In this document: one piece after another, positions 1 through 11,426 of the stretch
How the letters are laid out: each line of letters starts with the position of its first letter
How positions within the stretch are numbered: position 1 is the stretch's first letter
Assembly: GCF_921293095.1 (NCBI RefSeq)
Contig: NC_060253.1
Location: 95,621,073-95,685,072, forward strand
From: Ischnura elegans
Lineage: Eukaryota; Arthropoda; Insecta; Odonata; Coenagrionidae
Length of the DNA: 64,000 nt
Reading direction: 5' to 3'
Program-made: the position numbers and the translations under genes
Notes under the pieces: generated by a model
Seen by the model: only the letters and a program-made list of their open reading frames with translations
Told to the model about the DNA's origin: nothing
Database searches by the model: none

Positions 1-486
1 CCAAGCAGGGTGGAGAAACTTGAAAAAAGTATTAAGGGTGTTGTTTGATCACAGGATTGGGAGTAGGATCAGGGGAAAAGGATATAATACCGTTGTGTGG
101 CCATCACTGGCAAATGGATGTGAAACCTGGCCGGCTAAAAAAGCCCACAAAAAGAAAATGTGGTTTGAGATGAGAATGCTGAGATGGATGATGGGAAAAA
201 CAAGAAAAGATAAGATTAAGAATAAGACGATAAGGGAGATGGCAGGTGTTGTTGAGACATCAAGAAAGGTGAAAGAGGGAATGATGCAATGATTCAGACA
301 TTTTTAGAAGGGATGAGGAGTATGTGGAGAACAGAGTTCAAAATTTGCTAGTGGAAGGAAAGAGAACAAGGGAAAGACCATTGAAGAGAAGATGGAGGGA
401 CCGTGTCGAGAATGATTTGAGGGAGAAGGGTTTGACTGAAACGGATGCGCAGGATGGAGTGAGGATCCCTAGCATATCAAGTCGAT
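1..486 (+). mobile_element. LINE fragment: C-terminal end of a non-LTR retrotransposon reverse transcriptase
   Basis: A stretch from about base 20 reads GCETWPAKKAHKKK and then EMRMLRWMMGKTRKDKIKN. This is the typical post-RT region of jockey/RTE-like non-LTR retrotransposons (GCETW, then EMRMLRW, then a T-RKD-I-N block). The reading frame changes near base 290, and the next frame continues with RRDEEYVENRVQNLL and GKRTRERPLKRRWRDRV, the usual arginine-rich tail, ending at a stop near 486. The catalytic part of the reverse transcriptase would lie left of the window. The shifted frame says it is a dead copy. The clade within LINEs cannot be set from this short tail. Confidence 0.75.
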
Positions 487-752
487 GACAAATTCATATA
501 AATATCTGATGAGTGACTATTATTGACATTATTCAGAAATTGAAAAAGATTTTGAATGTTTTCTAAGATAAGTTAAGCAAGTTCACAAATTGTTTTGGAG
601 TATGATCCGGCAATATATAGCCTACTCTTTCTTTGTCGGCATTGGTGAAGGTGGAATTACAAATAATAATGATGCCTAATGTATCGTATTGAAGAATCGA
701 ACTATTGGTAGGTATATTTCATTTTAGCTTCCATGCTGTAGTTGAATGTTTC

Positions 753-1000
753 CAGTGGCGCCGACTCCATGGGGCCAGAGCCCCCTCAAAAATTGGTTTT
801 GGGTGAGACAAAAAAATGTGTCAGGCTTGTCGATTTTCCCCTGAGTGTCCAGATATCGAGATTCGAGTTATCAGTGTTCTAATAGTGATCATATAACTCT
901 TCTAAAATGCTTAAAAAACTCTCTAATTATAAAATTTCCTGGGGCAAGATCCCCGGTTTGGGCCCCCCCCCCCGATATTTTTTGTAAGTCGGCACCCCTG
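753..1000. mobile_element. hAT-like MITE, CAGTGGCGCCGAC ends, 8-bp target duplication
   Basis: The left end CAGTGGCGCCGAC matches the reverse complement of the right end (CAGGGGTGCCGAC). Both flanks carry the same 8 bases, aatgtttc (745-752 and 1001-1008), a perfect target-site duplication of the length hAT transposases make. A C-run sits just inside the right end. There is no coding capacity. A second copy, in reverse orientation, lies at 15563-15816. Confidence 0.85.
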
Positions 1001-1918
1001 AATGTTTCAAAGAACGTTACAGAATCTCTTGTCAAGAATGCACTGGAATGCTGAAGAATGGGAAAATACAACACCTAAAATGTGTGCATGTAGGGATGCA
1101 AAAGAAAAAAGTCTGCGGATCAGAAGTGAATGCATCCATATCATTTCAATATATATTACTAAGCGAAACCTGGGTTGAATTAATTTAATAGAAATTGACT
1201 CCACCGAACATATTACGCGGCTTCATGTAGACGGCTACATGCCTCCACGTAGGCTACTGCACGGGTACATGTTGTGAGCTACATGGTTCCATTTAGGAAA
1301 ATGGCATTCGTATAGGCTAAATGAAATTATCATTTGGGTAAGGAGAGATATAATTACTGCATATGGACAGGCCTTATGTGTTTATTTTCCCACTCAAAGG
1401 AGAATCATCTGAGAAAGGGGCGATGTCACACTTACCTTCGTCTGAGCATGCGATTATTGTACTACATCTACCAAAGCTTCATTTGCTATACTGTGTAACC
1501 GTGTGACATCACCTGTCCACGGCATCGAATCAGAGAACAAAGTTTAATATTAGTTTTCCTTCCATCATTCACTCTTGAGGCAGTCAATAATGATGCATAA
1601 GAAGTAACGATGCAGGGAAACGCTAAGTCATTACCGCCCTTCGCGCAAGCAGTCCATTCCTTTCGTACCAACGGACAACGAAAAGTGGTAACTTTATATT
1701 TTTGAATGATAAAAGGTAATTAATGTTTCCTAATGAAATAATCAATGTACTAAGAGTATTTTAAAGATACTCCTAAAACCGTTCGGAGATGATGAGCATT
1801 TCTAAGCGAATGTAGAACATGGTAACATCAAATTATACAACATTTGTACCGCCATTTTCAGTAATCCTTGTTACCCCTAGGTGACGCTATTTTCTAAATT
1901 TTCAAGTTCAAGTCAGAA
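1001..1918. other. Unassigned intergenic DNA
   Basis: No gene or recognised repeat. A short patch near 1210-1290 repeats the word ctacatg several times, too loosely to call a satellite. Confidence 0.5.
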
Positions 1919-2028
1919 GTCACGTGACCCACGCTAACCGCCATCTTCCCTAGAGTTACAAACACAAGTCGCCGGGAGTCGGGTCAGGAGCGCGGTTCTC
2001 CTTGTTCTCTGTGCACGTATTACGCAAA
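1919..2028 (+). promoter_or_regulatory. Probable promoter and 5' UTR of the AT-hook gene
   Basis: The palindrome gtcacgtgac (1919-1928) holds an E-box/CLEAR-type CACGTG. At 1938-1947 lies ccgccatctt, the reverse complement of the YY1 core AAGATGGCGG common in housekeeping promoters. The DNA becomes GC-rich from here to the ATG at 2029. The transcription start itself is not visible. Confidence 0.5.
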
Positions 2029-5000
2029 ATGTCGGAAAATAAGGTCGAAACGAAGAAGGATGTCACCATGGAGGTGACGCCTAAGGTAAGAGTAAAGTTT
2101 TTTCCGTATATTTAGTGTAAATTGCTACCATGCTTGGTCAACGTGATACGTGCGAATTAAGAGATACGCACCCATTTGTTGACAATAGTTTCCGTTGAAG
2201 TGAAGTGTTTTTGAATCTGTTGTTCATTGTGAACGGTCCATCTGTAACATTAGAATACGATGAGTTATTAATTAATGCTCAGTTTATGGAGTTGTATCTA
2301 TGATTATTGTTTGAAAAGTGAGGCTTTTGCCCTCAATGGCGTTCTGGGACCGTTTGGTACATCGATAACCACCTAGCGGGGGTGTGTGCAACTACAGAAG
2401 ACGCGCCAAGTTGAAGAAATGCATTTTTTCGATTTTGTTTTCATTTTATTGCTCATCCGTGGTGCTGTGCTGTGCTGAATTGTTACATTGTACCATTTTT
2501 GTGGTATTCATTACAAACCTGTGATTTTCAGGAACCGGCCGAGACGGTAAATAACCAAGAATCCAAAACTCCAGTAAAGGGAGACACCGTTAACCAGGTA
2601 TTTATGAGAATATATTTCTTATTATCGCATCTTAATATATGTTATCTTGAACTAATGTTTCATGTGTCTCGTAGGAAGAAGAAAAACCAGAAGATGGAAA
2701 GAGGAATCGTAGAGCGTCGTCGAAAAGAGCAGCAGCCATACTCAGAATCCAAGAAAGCGAAGGAATTTTGAAGGTTCGTTACCACTGAGCATTTCTCTAG
2801 GCGTAGTTGATAACTGCAATATAATAGTTATTTAAGGCTTTTAGATAATGATTAATGATGTTATGTCTATTTTCATTGGTTTTACTGTTTTGGTCGACCT
2901 AATATTGGTTTGTGTTACTCGTTTTCAGGATGATGGAGAAATGGAAGGTAGAAGAAGAACACGATCATCGACTAGAGGAGTTCCGCCTACGCCTCCACCG
3001 GTGAAGAGAGAACGTAGGTCTACCGCTAGCAGTGGAACACCAGGAACAGGTGGCCGAGGTTAGTATTTGTGTGAATGAATTTCTAATGAAGTTATTCCTA
3101 GAATTCTGTTTCTGGTAATGATATGTGGTGAAGTGTCTATTGCTCAGTTCGTTGTCTCCTGAGGTATTGGCTAGCTTGGGCAGTACCTTCTATTATCTTT
3201 TTTTTTTTAATTTTATAGTATTTTTTTCACTGAGTTGTATTTTGTGTGATGCTCTATTGCGGCATGGGGCATTCCTCGATAATGTTACTTAGCCCATATT
3301 TTAAAAAGATAAGTGGTTATCGGGTATTAAAATTTCCCAGTATCATACAACTGCTTTTTACATCTGCCCACTCTGTGTTCACCTCAATATTCACGTTAGG
3401 GTCCCAGTCCTTAACCTGGAGGGTAATTTCTACTGCATCCTGCATCTGCCCACTCTGTATACCACCTTAATACTCACGTTAGGGCACTGGTGGGTAATTT
3501 GGAGGGTAGTATCTATATCAGAAATTGAGTTGCTTGTTTAGTGATTTCAGTAGAGCATATTTTACTGAATATAATGTTAACCCTGAGTTGTGAAGTGTTT
3601 TTCAATGAAAAAAAATGAAGTGTTTTTCAATCTTGTCAGGTCTTAAGGAGCTGTTTGTTTACTTAGTATTGTTTGATATGGGTTTAATGTGGTTCGGTTT
3701 CAAAATGTACCACTTTTGTCTGTTTTCATTTTTTCCAAGTGTCAGTGTTGCGTATGTAATTTATTTAGAAACTTATTTGAAAGAATGAAAATATAGTTCT
3801 TGTAAAGGTTTCTTGCCAGAGCCGAGTGCTTCTCTGTCCCATATTAGATATTAGAAACTTGGAGGGAATGTTTATTCTGTGCAGTGTTTTTGTTTGGCCC
3901 TTGCATGCTGTCATTTGTATAAAATGGTATTGGATCTGTTTAGGAGGTTCAAGGAGAGGACGCCCGAAGAAGGACACTGCCAAGAATGATGAAGGGGCTG
4001 GGGAAGACGGGATCAACGAAAATAAGGAAAGTGGTGGGGGCACTGAGGAAGAAGAGGGAGCTGAAGATGAAGTGCCCAAGAAGGAGGAGAAGAAAGAAGA
4101 GGAGAAGATGGATGTAGATAAGGTGGCAGAGTCTGCTGAGGCGTCCGAACCCAAGGAATCGAGCGATCACAAAGTAGAAGAGAAGAAACCTGAGGACAAT
4201 TCTTTGGAGGTAGTTTAAGTTCTTTGTAGTGGCAAATTTTGTGTAACAATTTAAATGTTGACATTCACTGGGAAATCATTCATTCATTAAGTATGCATGT
4301 TGGAATTTCCATGGGGCAAAGACTAGTATCACAAAGTGATGCAGTACCATTTCAAATGTGATTCTCAGTTGCATTTCTTGGTGTACTGGGTGTATAAGTC
4401 TTGTATATATTATTGGTTGGGAATTATTATTAAGGGAATTTGTTAACATCACATTTGGTGGTTCTCCAAAAAGATCAAGAAGTTGAGAAATCTCGCCTAA
4501 AACCATTAAGTGATGGTATATGTGGTAAGATTTTGTTGTTAGTGAAATTAGGATTGTCAATGTGAGAGGGAACAGGGGAAAGTTTTCAAATTGTGTTCAA
4601 ATTAATTAAACTAAGCCTGAAGTGAATTCAAAACCATCAGAAGCTAGGTGTAAGTTAGTACATATAAGTTGCCTTTCAAAGTGTTTGCTGTATTGACGTC
4701 ATTCACGGTTCTTAGTATGATTCTGTCTCCCAAATATACTTTAAACATTTTTGATAATTTGTTTAAAAATTTGGGAAACACCCTAATTTCTTGGAAAACT
4801 CTAGTGCACCAAAGCTAATACAGGCTTGACTTTTTCGTGATAACTAATCAAATTATTGCAAAGTGGTCAATCTATCAGGTGGGATACAGCTGGAATTGTA
4901 GCCTCATGCACCTGTGAAAACCTCAGTACAGTTTCACTTTTTTTGTAAACATTATATTTCACCCAGCGTCCTATTGAAAATTTTGTTACATTTATACATT

Positions 5001-5776
5001 TACCATAAATTTATTTATTTTTAGCATTATGCACTTCCTTGGAGGGTATATCAGTCAGTGGTTATTTTTTCTGTGCTATGTCAACATTTGTCATGGGTCA
5101 GTACCCTTGAATTCTCTAATGGGTACAATTTGGAATTGTTGATTTTTTTAATTAAGTCACCTTAGGGGGTTTTCCAGCTGTTGATTAATTTGATTTATGT
5201 CAACAAGTATTGCTTATTTACTATATAAGGTTTTAAATGAAGAGAATAAAAGACAATGCCTATCAATCAGTGTTACATGTTTTTAGTATACTTTTTCCAT
5301 ACATTTTAAGAGGTGATTTCAATCTTTGTGGATCTGCTAAGGTGAAGCTTGGCTTGCAATTGATCCTTGCTGAAGTTAGGTCAGTTTTTGGAGGTGATAT
5401 ACTCTATGTATATATTGTTGTTTTCTCTTCTCAGAAACCAAAATCGGATGTGAAAGAGGAGAAGACCCCAGAAGCTCAACCTGTTGCAAATGAAACCTCA
5501 CCAAAGAAGGAGGAGGTGGTGAGCAAGGAGAAAGAAGATGGAATTGAGGATGAAAAGGTTTCTGATGTTAAAAAGGCAGAAGAACCATCCCATCCACCTG
5601 CACCTAAGGTTGATGAGCCAGTTGCCAAGTCTGCTGCGACAGACATTGTTTCCAAGCCTCTGGCCCCTACAGCAATAGCAGTCACTGAAAACGCGAAGGA
5701 CGGAGTGACAACAGCTGCAGCAGACAAGGTAGCAACTGTTGTGGCTGATGGAGACGGCGAGAAGAAGTCTGAGTAA
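2029..5776 (+). CDS. AT-hook, lysine/glutamate-rich acidic protein (probably nuclear), six exons
   Basis: Exons are 2029-2085, 2532-2597, 2675-2773, 2929-3058, 3944-4209 and 5435-5776. All introns are GT-AG and frame is kept throughout, giving 319 residues (my count). The start MSENKVETKK is the first ATG after the GC-rich promoter. Residues about 50-117 are basic (KRNRRASSKRAAAILRIQ, then RRRTRSSTRG and a PPTPPP stretch). Exon 5 opens with GSRRGRPKKD, an AT-hook with its GRP core at about residues 123-125, so minor-groove DNA binding is likely. After that the protein is low-complexity E/K/D, then an Ala/Val/Lys-rich tail ending EKKSE. There is no signal peptide, membrane segment or folded domain. 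I do not recognise the family; HMGA-like or other chromatin-associated disordered proteins are possible by composition only. If intron 5 is retained, the frame runs from exon 5 to a stop at 4216-4218, a short isoform ending LEVV. Confidence 0.8.
3361..3522. repeat. Two-copy tandem duplication (about 82 bp) inside intron 4
   Basis: Both units begin catctgcccactctgt (3361 and 3443) and continue with matching words (cacgttaggg, gggtaattt). The two differ by substitutions and small indels. It lies inside the fourth intron of the AT-hook gene and does not touch a splice site. Confidence 0.75.
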
Positions 5777-8160
5777 ACAGCACTTGCGAGTCCTCGCGTA
5801 CCTGATTTTTTATATAGTAAGGTTGTCATTACTATTATCACATTGTGCATGGTGTAACTCGGTTGAAATCTTGAACTGAATGTGTGGTTAATCTTGGCAC
5901 TCGGAAGTTAATTGTCCAAAGTGATGTGCAAATGTTCTATAAGTGCTACATGCTTCAGTTCTTCTGAAATAATTACCATGTGCTATAAACAACATGTTTA
6001 TAATGTTTCATATTCTTGTGTGAGCCATGACTGTCACTTGAGTAAAAAGACTTCATTTTTTAAAACACGAAGGTCATAAATGTACATTAATGATAGAAAT
6101 TTGGCTCTTGATGGATGATTGCAGGAGTAGTAGTGTTCACATGTAGCTTTAGTTGGAGATTTATAATTTTAATTAGCATTGAAGGTGACTCATCTTGTTA
6201 TAAGCTGAGAAGAATAATGTAAAATGCTGCTGGCTGCTTGATGACTGAAAAAGAAACTGCCTGAAAATTAAGTTTCATATAGGATTGATTATCTCGAAAG
6301 TTTTGCATAATTGCGATCATCTGGTGGCTCAAGATTTTAGCAAAAGCTACAATTGTAGAGTAAATGTCATAAATTTCATGATTTTAAGATGCTTTTTTTA
6401 TCAACAGATCCTCGACGACCAAGTCATCAATCCCTTGAGAGCTGTACAGTAAGGGAATGAGAGGAAAAAAGAGATTTTTGAATCAAGTTTGGGTAGGTGT
6501 TTCAATTACAAGAGACGCACAGAGGGGACTGATATTTCATAGGTAGAGGCATGATGTATCTTTTATGCAAGTTTATTCTTTTGTTTCCTGAATTTTGCTG
6601 TGAATTTTAGGAAAATGTTAGTGTACTTATTCTTTTAAGAGTATGAGGCACTCAAGTTAACTTTTCATTCCATTTAGGGAATATATAGATGTTAACACAT
6701 TTTATTTGTGTCCTGTTGTCAAGTTTTGTACTTTTTATTAGACCGCCTGTATCCAAGATGACTTACTTCCCCTTTTTAACTTTTAAATTCATTTTTATTT
6801 GCATCAATTGCACTTTTGGTATAGCAGCTTATCACTCAAGTACTAGGCATTTTGAGTAGTCGAATCAGTTTGTAAAGCTTTGGATTCCTAGAAACTTGCA
6901 GTTATAGACTGCCAACTCATTCCTTGAAATCTCTTCTCCAAGTCAAGTTTGTTTCCACTGCTCACTTGTAGACCTGTGCCTCTCCCCTCTCTTTTTCCAT
7001 CGCATTTACCGCCCAGTACAGTCGAGTGGTTCCTCATCAGGGGAATCAGTGGAAGTGATTGGTGACTGACGTGATCTCAACACAACTTTGAAGATCTAAT
7101 AGTGAGGTGGGGACCTTGCTCCCCATCAGCCATGTGGAAGGAGTCAAGTGTGCAGGAGTGCATGTATGAGAGTGGGAAATGGGGTCGTTGGGGGTTTCAA
7201 TAACCAACATTTTTTGTCACTTCAAAGCACTGTGTTGTGATTCGTCCAGGTATGTGTGCAAAGTGTGTTTGTTTTTCTCATCTCAGTAGAAAGGGGGAGA
7301 TAATGGATGGTGATGTCGCGGGATATGTTTTTAGGTGTGTGTCTGTATTGCTGGAGTGGACAGGAGGTTATTGAAGAGCAAAAATGTGTATCATTAGGCC
7401 TGTTTGTTGGCTGTAATGAGTAATAGAAAGTACATCTTCTAAAAGAGAGTAGAACATGTTAAGCCTGTCTCACCATTTGAAATGCATTTTCAAATCACTC
7501 GGAAGTGAACAAGTAATTATATAAAAAAGCAAAATTATAAATACATATATTAAATATATATTAAAAGTACAAGATTTTTATCAATTCATCAACTTTTGTC
7601 ACCTGTAATTAGCTACATAGTGTTAAAATTTGTAAATCTGTATTTTTTTTTTAACCTTCAAGGTTTGACGAACTTATATTTGTGAACTCATAATGCATTC
7701 CTTGTTATGATCAGCCTACTCTTTTCAACATCTTTCATTTCCATCTATAAGATTAGATTGGATTACTTGCTAAAATTGTTAGTTCTAATGTAAATCCACA
7801 AAATGTGGTTTTATGATGGTAGCAATTAAAACCCAAGAAGTAACAGTTAAAAAGATGTGTACTACTGTCTTCGATTTAATTGTATATTATTTTGCATAAT
7901 TCTATGGAATGTGGATGTGATTGGTTATTGTGCTTGTTTCTTTATGTTTCGAGCCTTATGCCCACTCTTTTCGGATTGGTTGGTTAGATGCCCCTTTGAA
8001 TAATGCTTTTTTTTATAATTTATGCTCGATACAATACGACGGAGAAATTTCATATTTTTGATAAAACAAGTGAAATTCACTTAGTCGACAAGCACAGATC
8101 CAACTGCTACCCCATTGAAATATGTGTATTTGTGGTGTTTTAAATAAAAATTACTCCTAT
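5777..8160 (+). other. Probable long 3' UTR of the AT-hook gene
   Basis: This AT-rich DNA follows the stop codon at 5774-5776 and has no coding signal or recognised repeat. The first canonical AATAAA I find lies at 8143-8148. ATTAAA variants occur earlier (for example near 7548 and 7826) and could end shorter forms. That the whole stretch is transcribed is inference. Confidence 0.4.
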
Positions 8161-11100
8161 GACATAACAGTCAGTACTTTGAGCATTTCCTGTCAGTCTT
8201 GAATGAATAGAAGAGAGATTGTCAATTCCTCCCAGTGCTCTCCTACGAGTGTTTTGGATAGAAGCAGCTTATGCATCTTCACCTTGGTTGGCCATAAAGT
8301 GGATTACAAGACTCAATTAAATCATGTTACCATTAGAAGGGAGCTATAGGGTGGAGGTAGGGCATGCCCTTGAGTGTATTGAGTGGTACATTGTAAAAGA
8401 GGGAAGATTTGAATTAGGGTTGTGAGCCAATTTTTACTATGGTGTGTGTGCAATTTATTTAAATGATAACCATGATTTACATGCCAAGGTATGTGTAACA
8501 TGTGCATTCACTTCTGTATTGAATGACATCCTTATTTTCAATATCCCCTTGCTGCTGGTTAATTAGAGAAGGCATTTTTCTGTATGGACATAGCAAACAT
8601 TGGCTGTGTTGGCTCAGTTTAATGTCGACCTCAAGGCATTTTAATCTCGAAGACGTCAAATCTCAGAATTTTGATTTTTAAAAGGCGTTTATACATAAAT
8701 CATTTGATTTTATCACATTTGGTATTAAAGTTTGTAATTGTTAATAATTACTGATTCATGGAAATGCTATAATTTTCTATAGGTCATATGAGTCATTCTA
8801 AATGGCATAAGTTCATGCTCATAATTAGCTGTAGGCAACATATGTTGTTGGTAGTAAAACCTGTTGTGAGTAGTATTGCGTCATTGTCATGTTTGGAAAT
8901 GCAGTGGGTCTTTGAACCTTCCATTTACTTATGGCTGATTATGTGGCATATGTTCTTGTACATTGTAAAACAATAGTCATGATTATTGAGAAGGGAAGGG
9001 GATGTGACTACTGCCTCACTAACACAGTAAATAAAATTGTTATCAGTAATTAACTATTTTTTTAAGTACACAGCCATGCTTTTTTGTTCACATATTACTT
9101 TCAAGAAAGACCAACAAGTGGCACAAATAAGGTTAATTGTGTCTTGCTTTAAAGTGGAGACTGGCAGCAGTGAATAGATTTATGGCACTATCTAATAATG
9201 TTAATTTGTGATGCATGGAGAGTACATTTGTTTGATGGATAACATCTCACTGTAACCCTGCTCACCTGAAAAAAACGTACAAGGATGCTTTACACCCTGG
9301 CAAAGGTGCCAGATGTGTCATTTTTAGATTTTTTTTTTGGCTTACCATTTAATAGGGCTTTAATTAAATTTAGTAATTGGACACCGACTAAATACCTCAA
9401 ATTTCTGATAATTATGTAATTATGATATAATGTTTGCACTCAGTTGCCTCTTGGTACCTGAAAGTACTTCGATGTGCTTCCAGTTTGTGAGTCAGTTCCT
9501 TGCTTTTTTACAATATTTGTACTTTATATATTCATGCAATATACCATACATTTTGGCAGTGTGCATAATCAGGATGATGTGTGATAATTTCCTTTTAAGC
9601 ATAATTTGGTGATAACTTTCTCAAATTTTTTAATGCTATCAAATTTTGAATGTGTGTTTTGCATCATATATTCAAGTCCGATGCTGTTGTTGAATAAGGA
9701 ATACCCTAAACGTAATAGGAATTTAGGGAATTGCTTTTTAGTTGTAAATTTTTCCTGATCAATGCAACTCCCATGCTTAACTTGGAAGTATGTTTTGACT
9801 AAGGGAATGATCTGAATAAGTTTGCAATCCTCAGGGTTTACTTTTTAAGGTGACACTTGTTGGTGTAGGTATGGATGAGCAATGAAGGTTGTCTCTTCAG
9901 TGTGGGATGCCTGAAACCCTGAGTACACATTGCCTAACATGTAAATTGATTGCTGAAGTAGTTCACCTGTTTTATCGAAATTAGGGTACTTGTGCAGGGG
10001 AATTAAGTGGGGTTATTAGTCCCCATTTCACTTAGGAATGATGAAGAATGGTTGGGACGTTCAGAGAAAACACCCATAAGTATATTCTACTTGCATTTCA
10101 ATGCTGGAAGCAGTTAGCATTATTTTTTTTGAGCCTGAAATTAATTATGGGGATTTCGCCTGCAATTTTTTTAAAGGGTAATGGTCTGTTCATTGAAGTG
10201 CATGTTGAGACGTGTGCTGATAATATTTTACTAAGCCCACAATATTCAACATCATTATAGAGATATTGAGTAGGTTTGGGGTAGGCATGAATGGTATGTG
10301 AATTGAAAATATTTGTGGTGCAGTCAATAGTGAAACTTTTTTTAAGCTCTCTTTATCTGACCTAGCTTTCGTTGGTGAATATGGGTTTGAGTGAATGTGT
10401 GTGCTACAACATGAAATTTGGACTGTAACGAATTATTTGTGAAGTGTGTGTGAGCAACAACTAGTTTTAGAAGTCCTGAAAATAAGGGTGCCTAGCAGAA
10501 TAATTTTGAATAAAGAGCTACGATTGTTACTTGGATGCTTGCATCTTCACATAACTTATCCGAGTGGCTGATATCAAGGTTAACTTTTATTGTCTTGAAT
10601 CTCAAGACTTGTTAGGTAATTGTATGTTTTCAAGCATTATAGTTGTTTTTCAATATTGTCGTGTGGAATTAATGTATTAGCTGCCAATACCTTGAACATT
10701 TGTATGGACATTAAAATTACAAGTTTTAGTAATGAAATTACACCTTTGGAGTTACATTTCCAAGTCCCTAGGTACCAGGGTGAGGGAGTTCTCTTGGGCT
10801 TTCTCTATGTCCAAGTTCCTCGGCCTAATTATGTTGCTCTATGCTAGCAAAGCAAACGCACCACCTGTTCATTTTTCGAAGAACATCAATTTTCCAGGAA
10901 ATATCTAAGATGATGTGGAGTATCATAGAAATCGTATTCGAGGAGCAGAATGTAAAGGAGAGGAAGTTGGGAATTTTAAGACTGATCCCTCGAGAGGGAC
11001 TACGTGCAGGTGTGGATTAAGTTCAGTTGTTTTGGGATTTTTGGTACTTATCGAGGTGCCTTAGTGTTATGCAATACCTCTCGGTGATTATGGTTACGAG

Positions 11101-11174
11101 ATCTGTTGTCTGGGGTAATTGGGACCCCTCGGCTGGGGCTCGTGATAGTGCCCTCCTTCCTGGATAATTCGGGG
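8161..11174. other. Unassigned AT-rich DNA
   Basis: No gene, RNA gene or transposon end recognised. Further AATAAA hexamers occur near 9030 and 10509, so read-through transcription from upstream cannot be excluded. Confidence 0.4.
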
Positions 11175-11426
11175 CTGTGGCGTAGCCAGGAATTTCGTTG
11201 GGGGGGGGGGGTAAAGCCAGCAGTGAAATTTTTTGAAAAACGGGAACTAGAGGGTTTTTAAACTAATTTTAACCCTTTAATGATCGAAATAACTTCATAT
11301 GCTATAGAAATCTATTGTAAATGCATGATTTTTCAATATTTTGTTTTCTTTTACGAAGGAAAGTAATGGAGTGTTCATACTTCGGGGGGTGGTGGGGGAT
11401 CCGAACCCCCGCTGACTCCGCCACTG
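11175..11426. mobile_element. hAT-like MITE, CTGTGGCGTAGCCAGG end, perfect 8-bp target duplication
   Basis: The left end reads CTGTGGCGTAGCCAGG and the right end reads CTCCGCCACTG. The octamer attcgggg occurs directly on both sides (11167-11174 and 11427-11434). G-runs lie inside both ends (gggggggggg near the left, ggggggtggtggggg near the right). There is no open reading frame. A related copy is at 52446-52654: both share the core words aaatccatgatttttnaatatttt and ttttaggaag in diverged form. Confidence 0.9.

Noticed and set aside
3765-4264. Serine- and leucine-rich minus-strand frames
   Set aside because: They are the antisense of the E/K-rich exon 5 (3944-4209) of the AT-hook gene, which produces Ser/Leu-rich shadows.
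5476-5850. 124-residue minus-strand frame
   Set aside because: It is antisense to exon 6 of the AT-hook gene and has only low-complexity composition.
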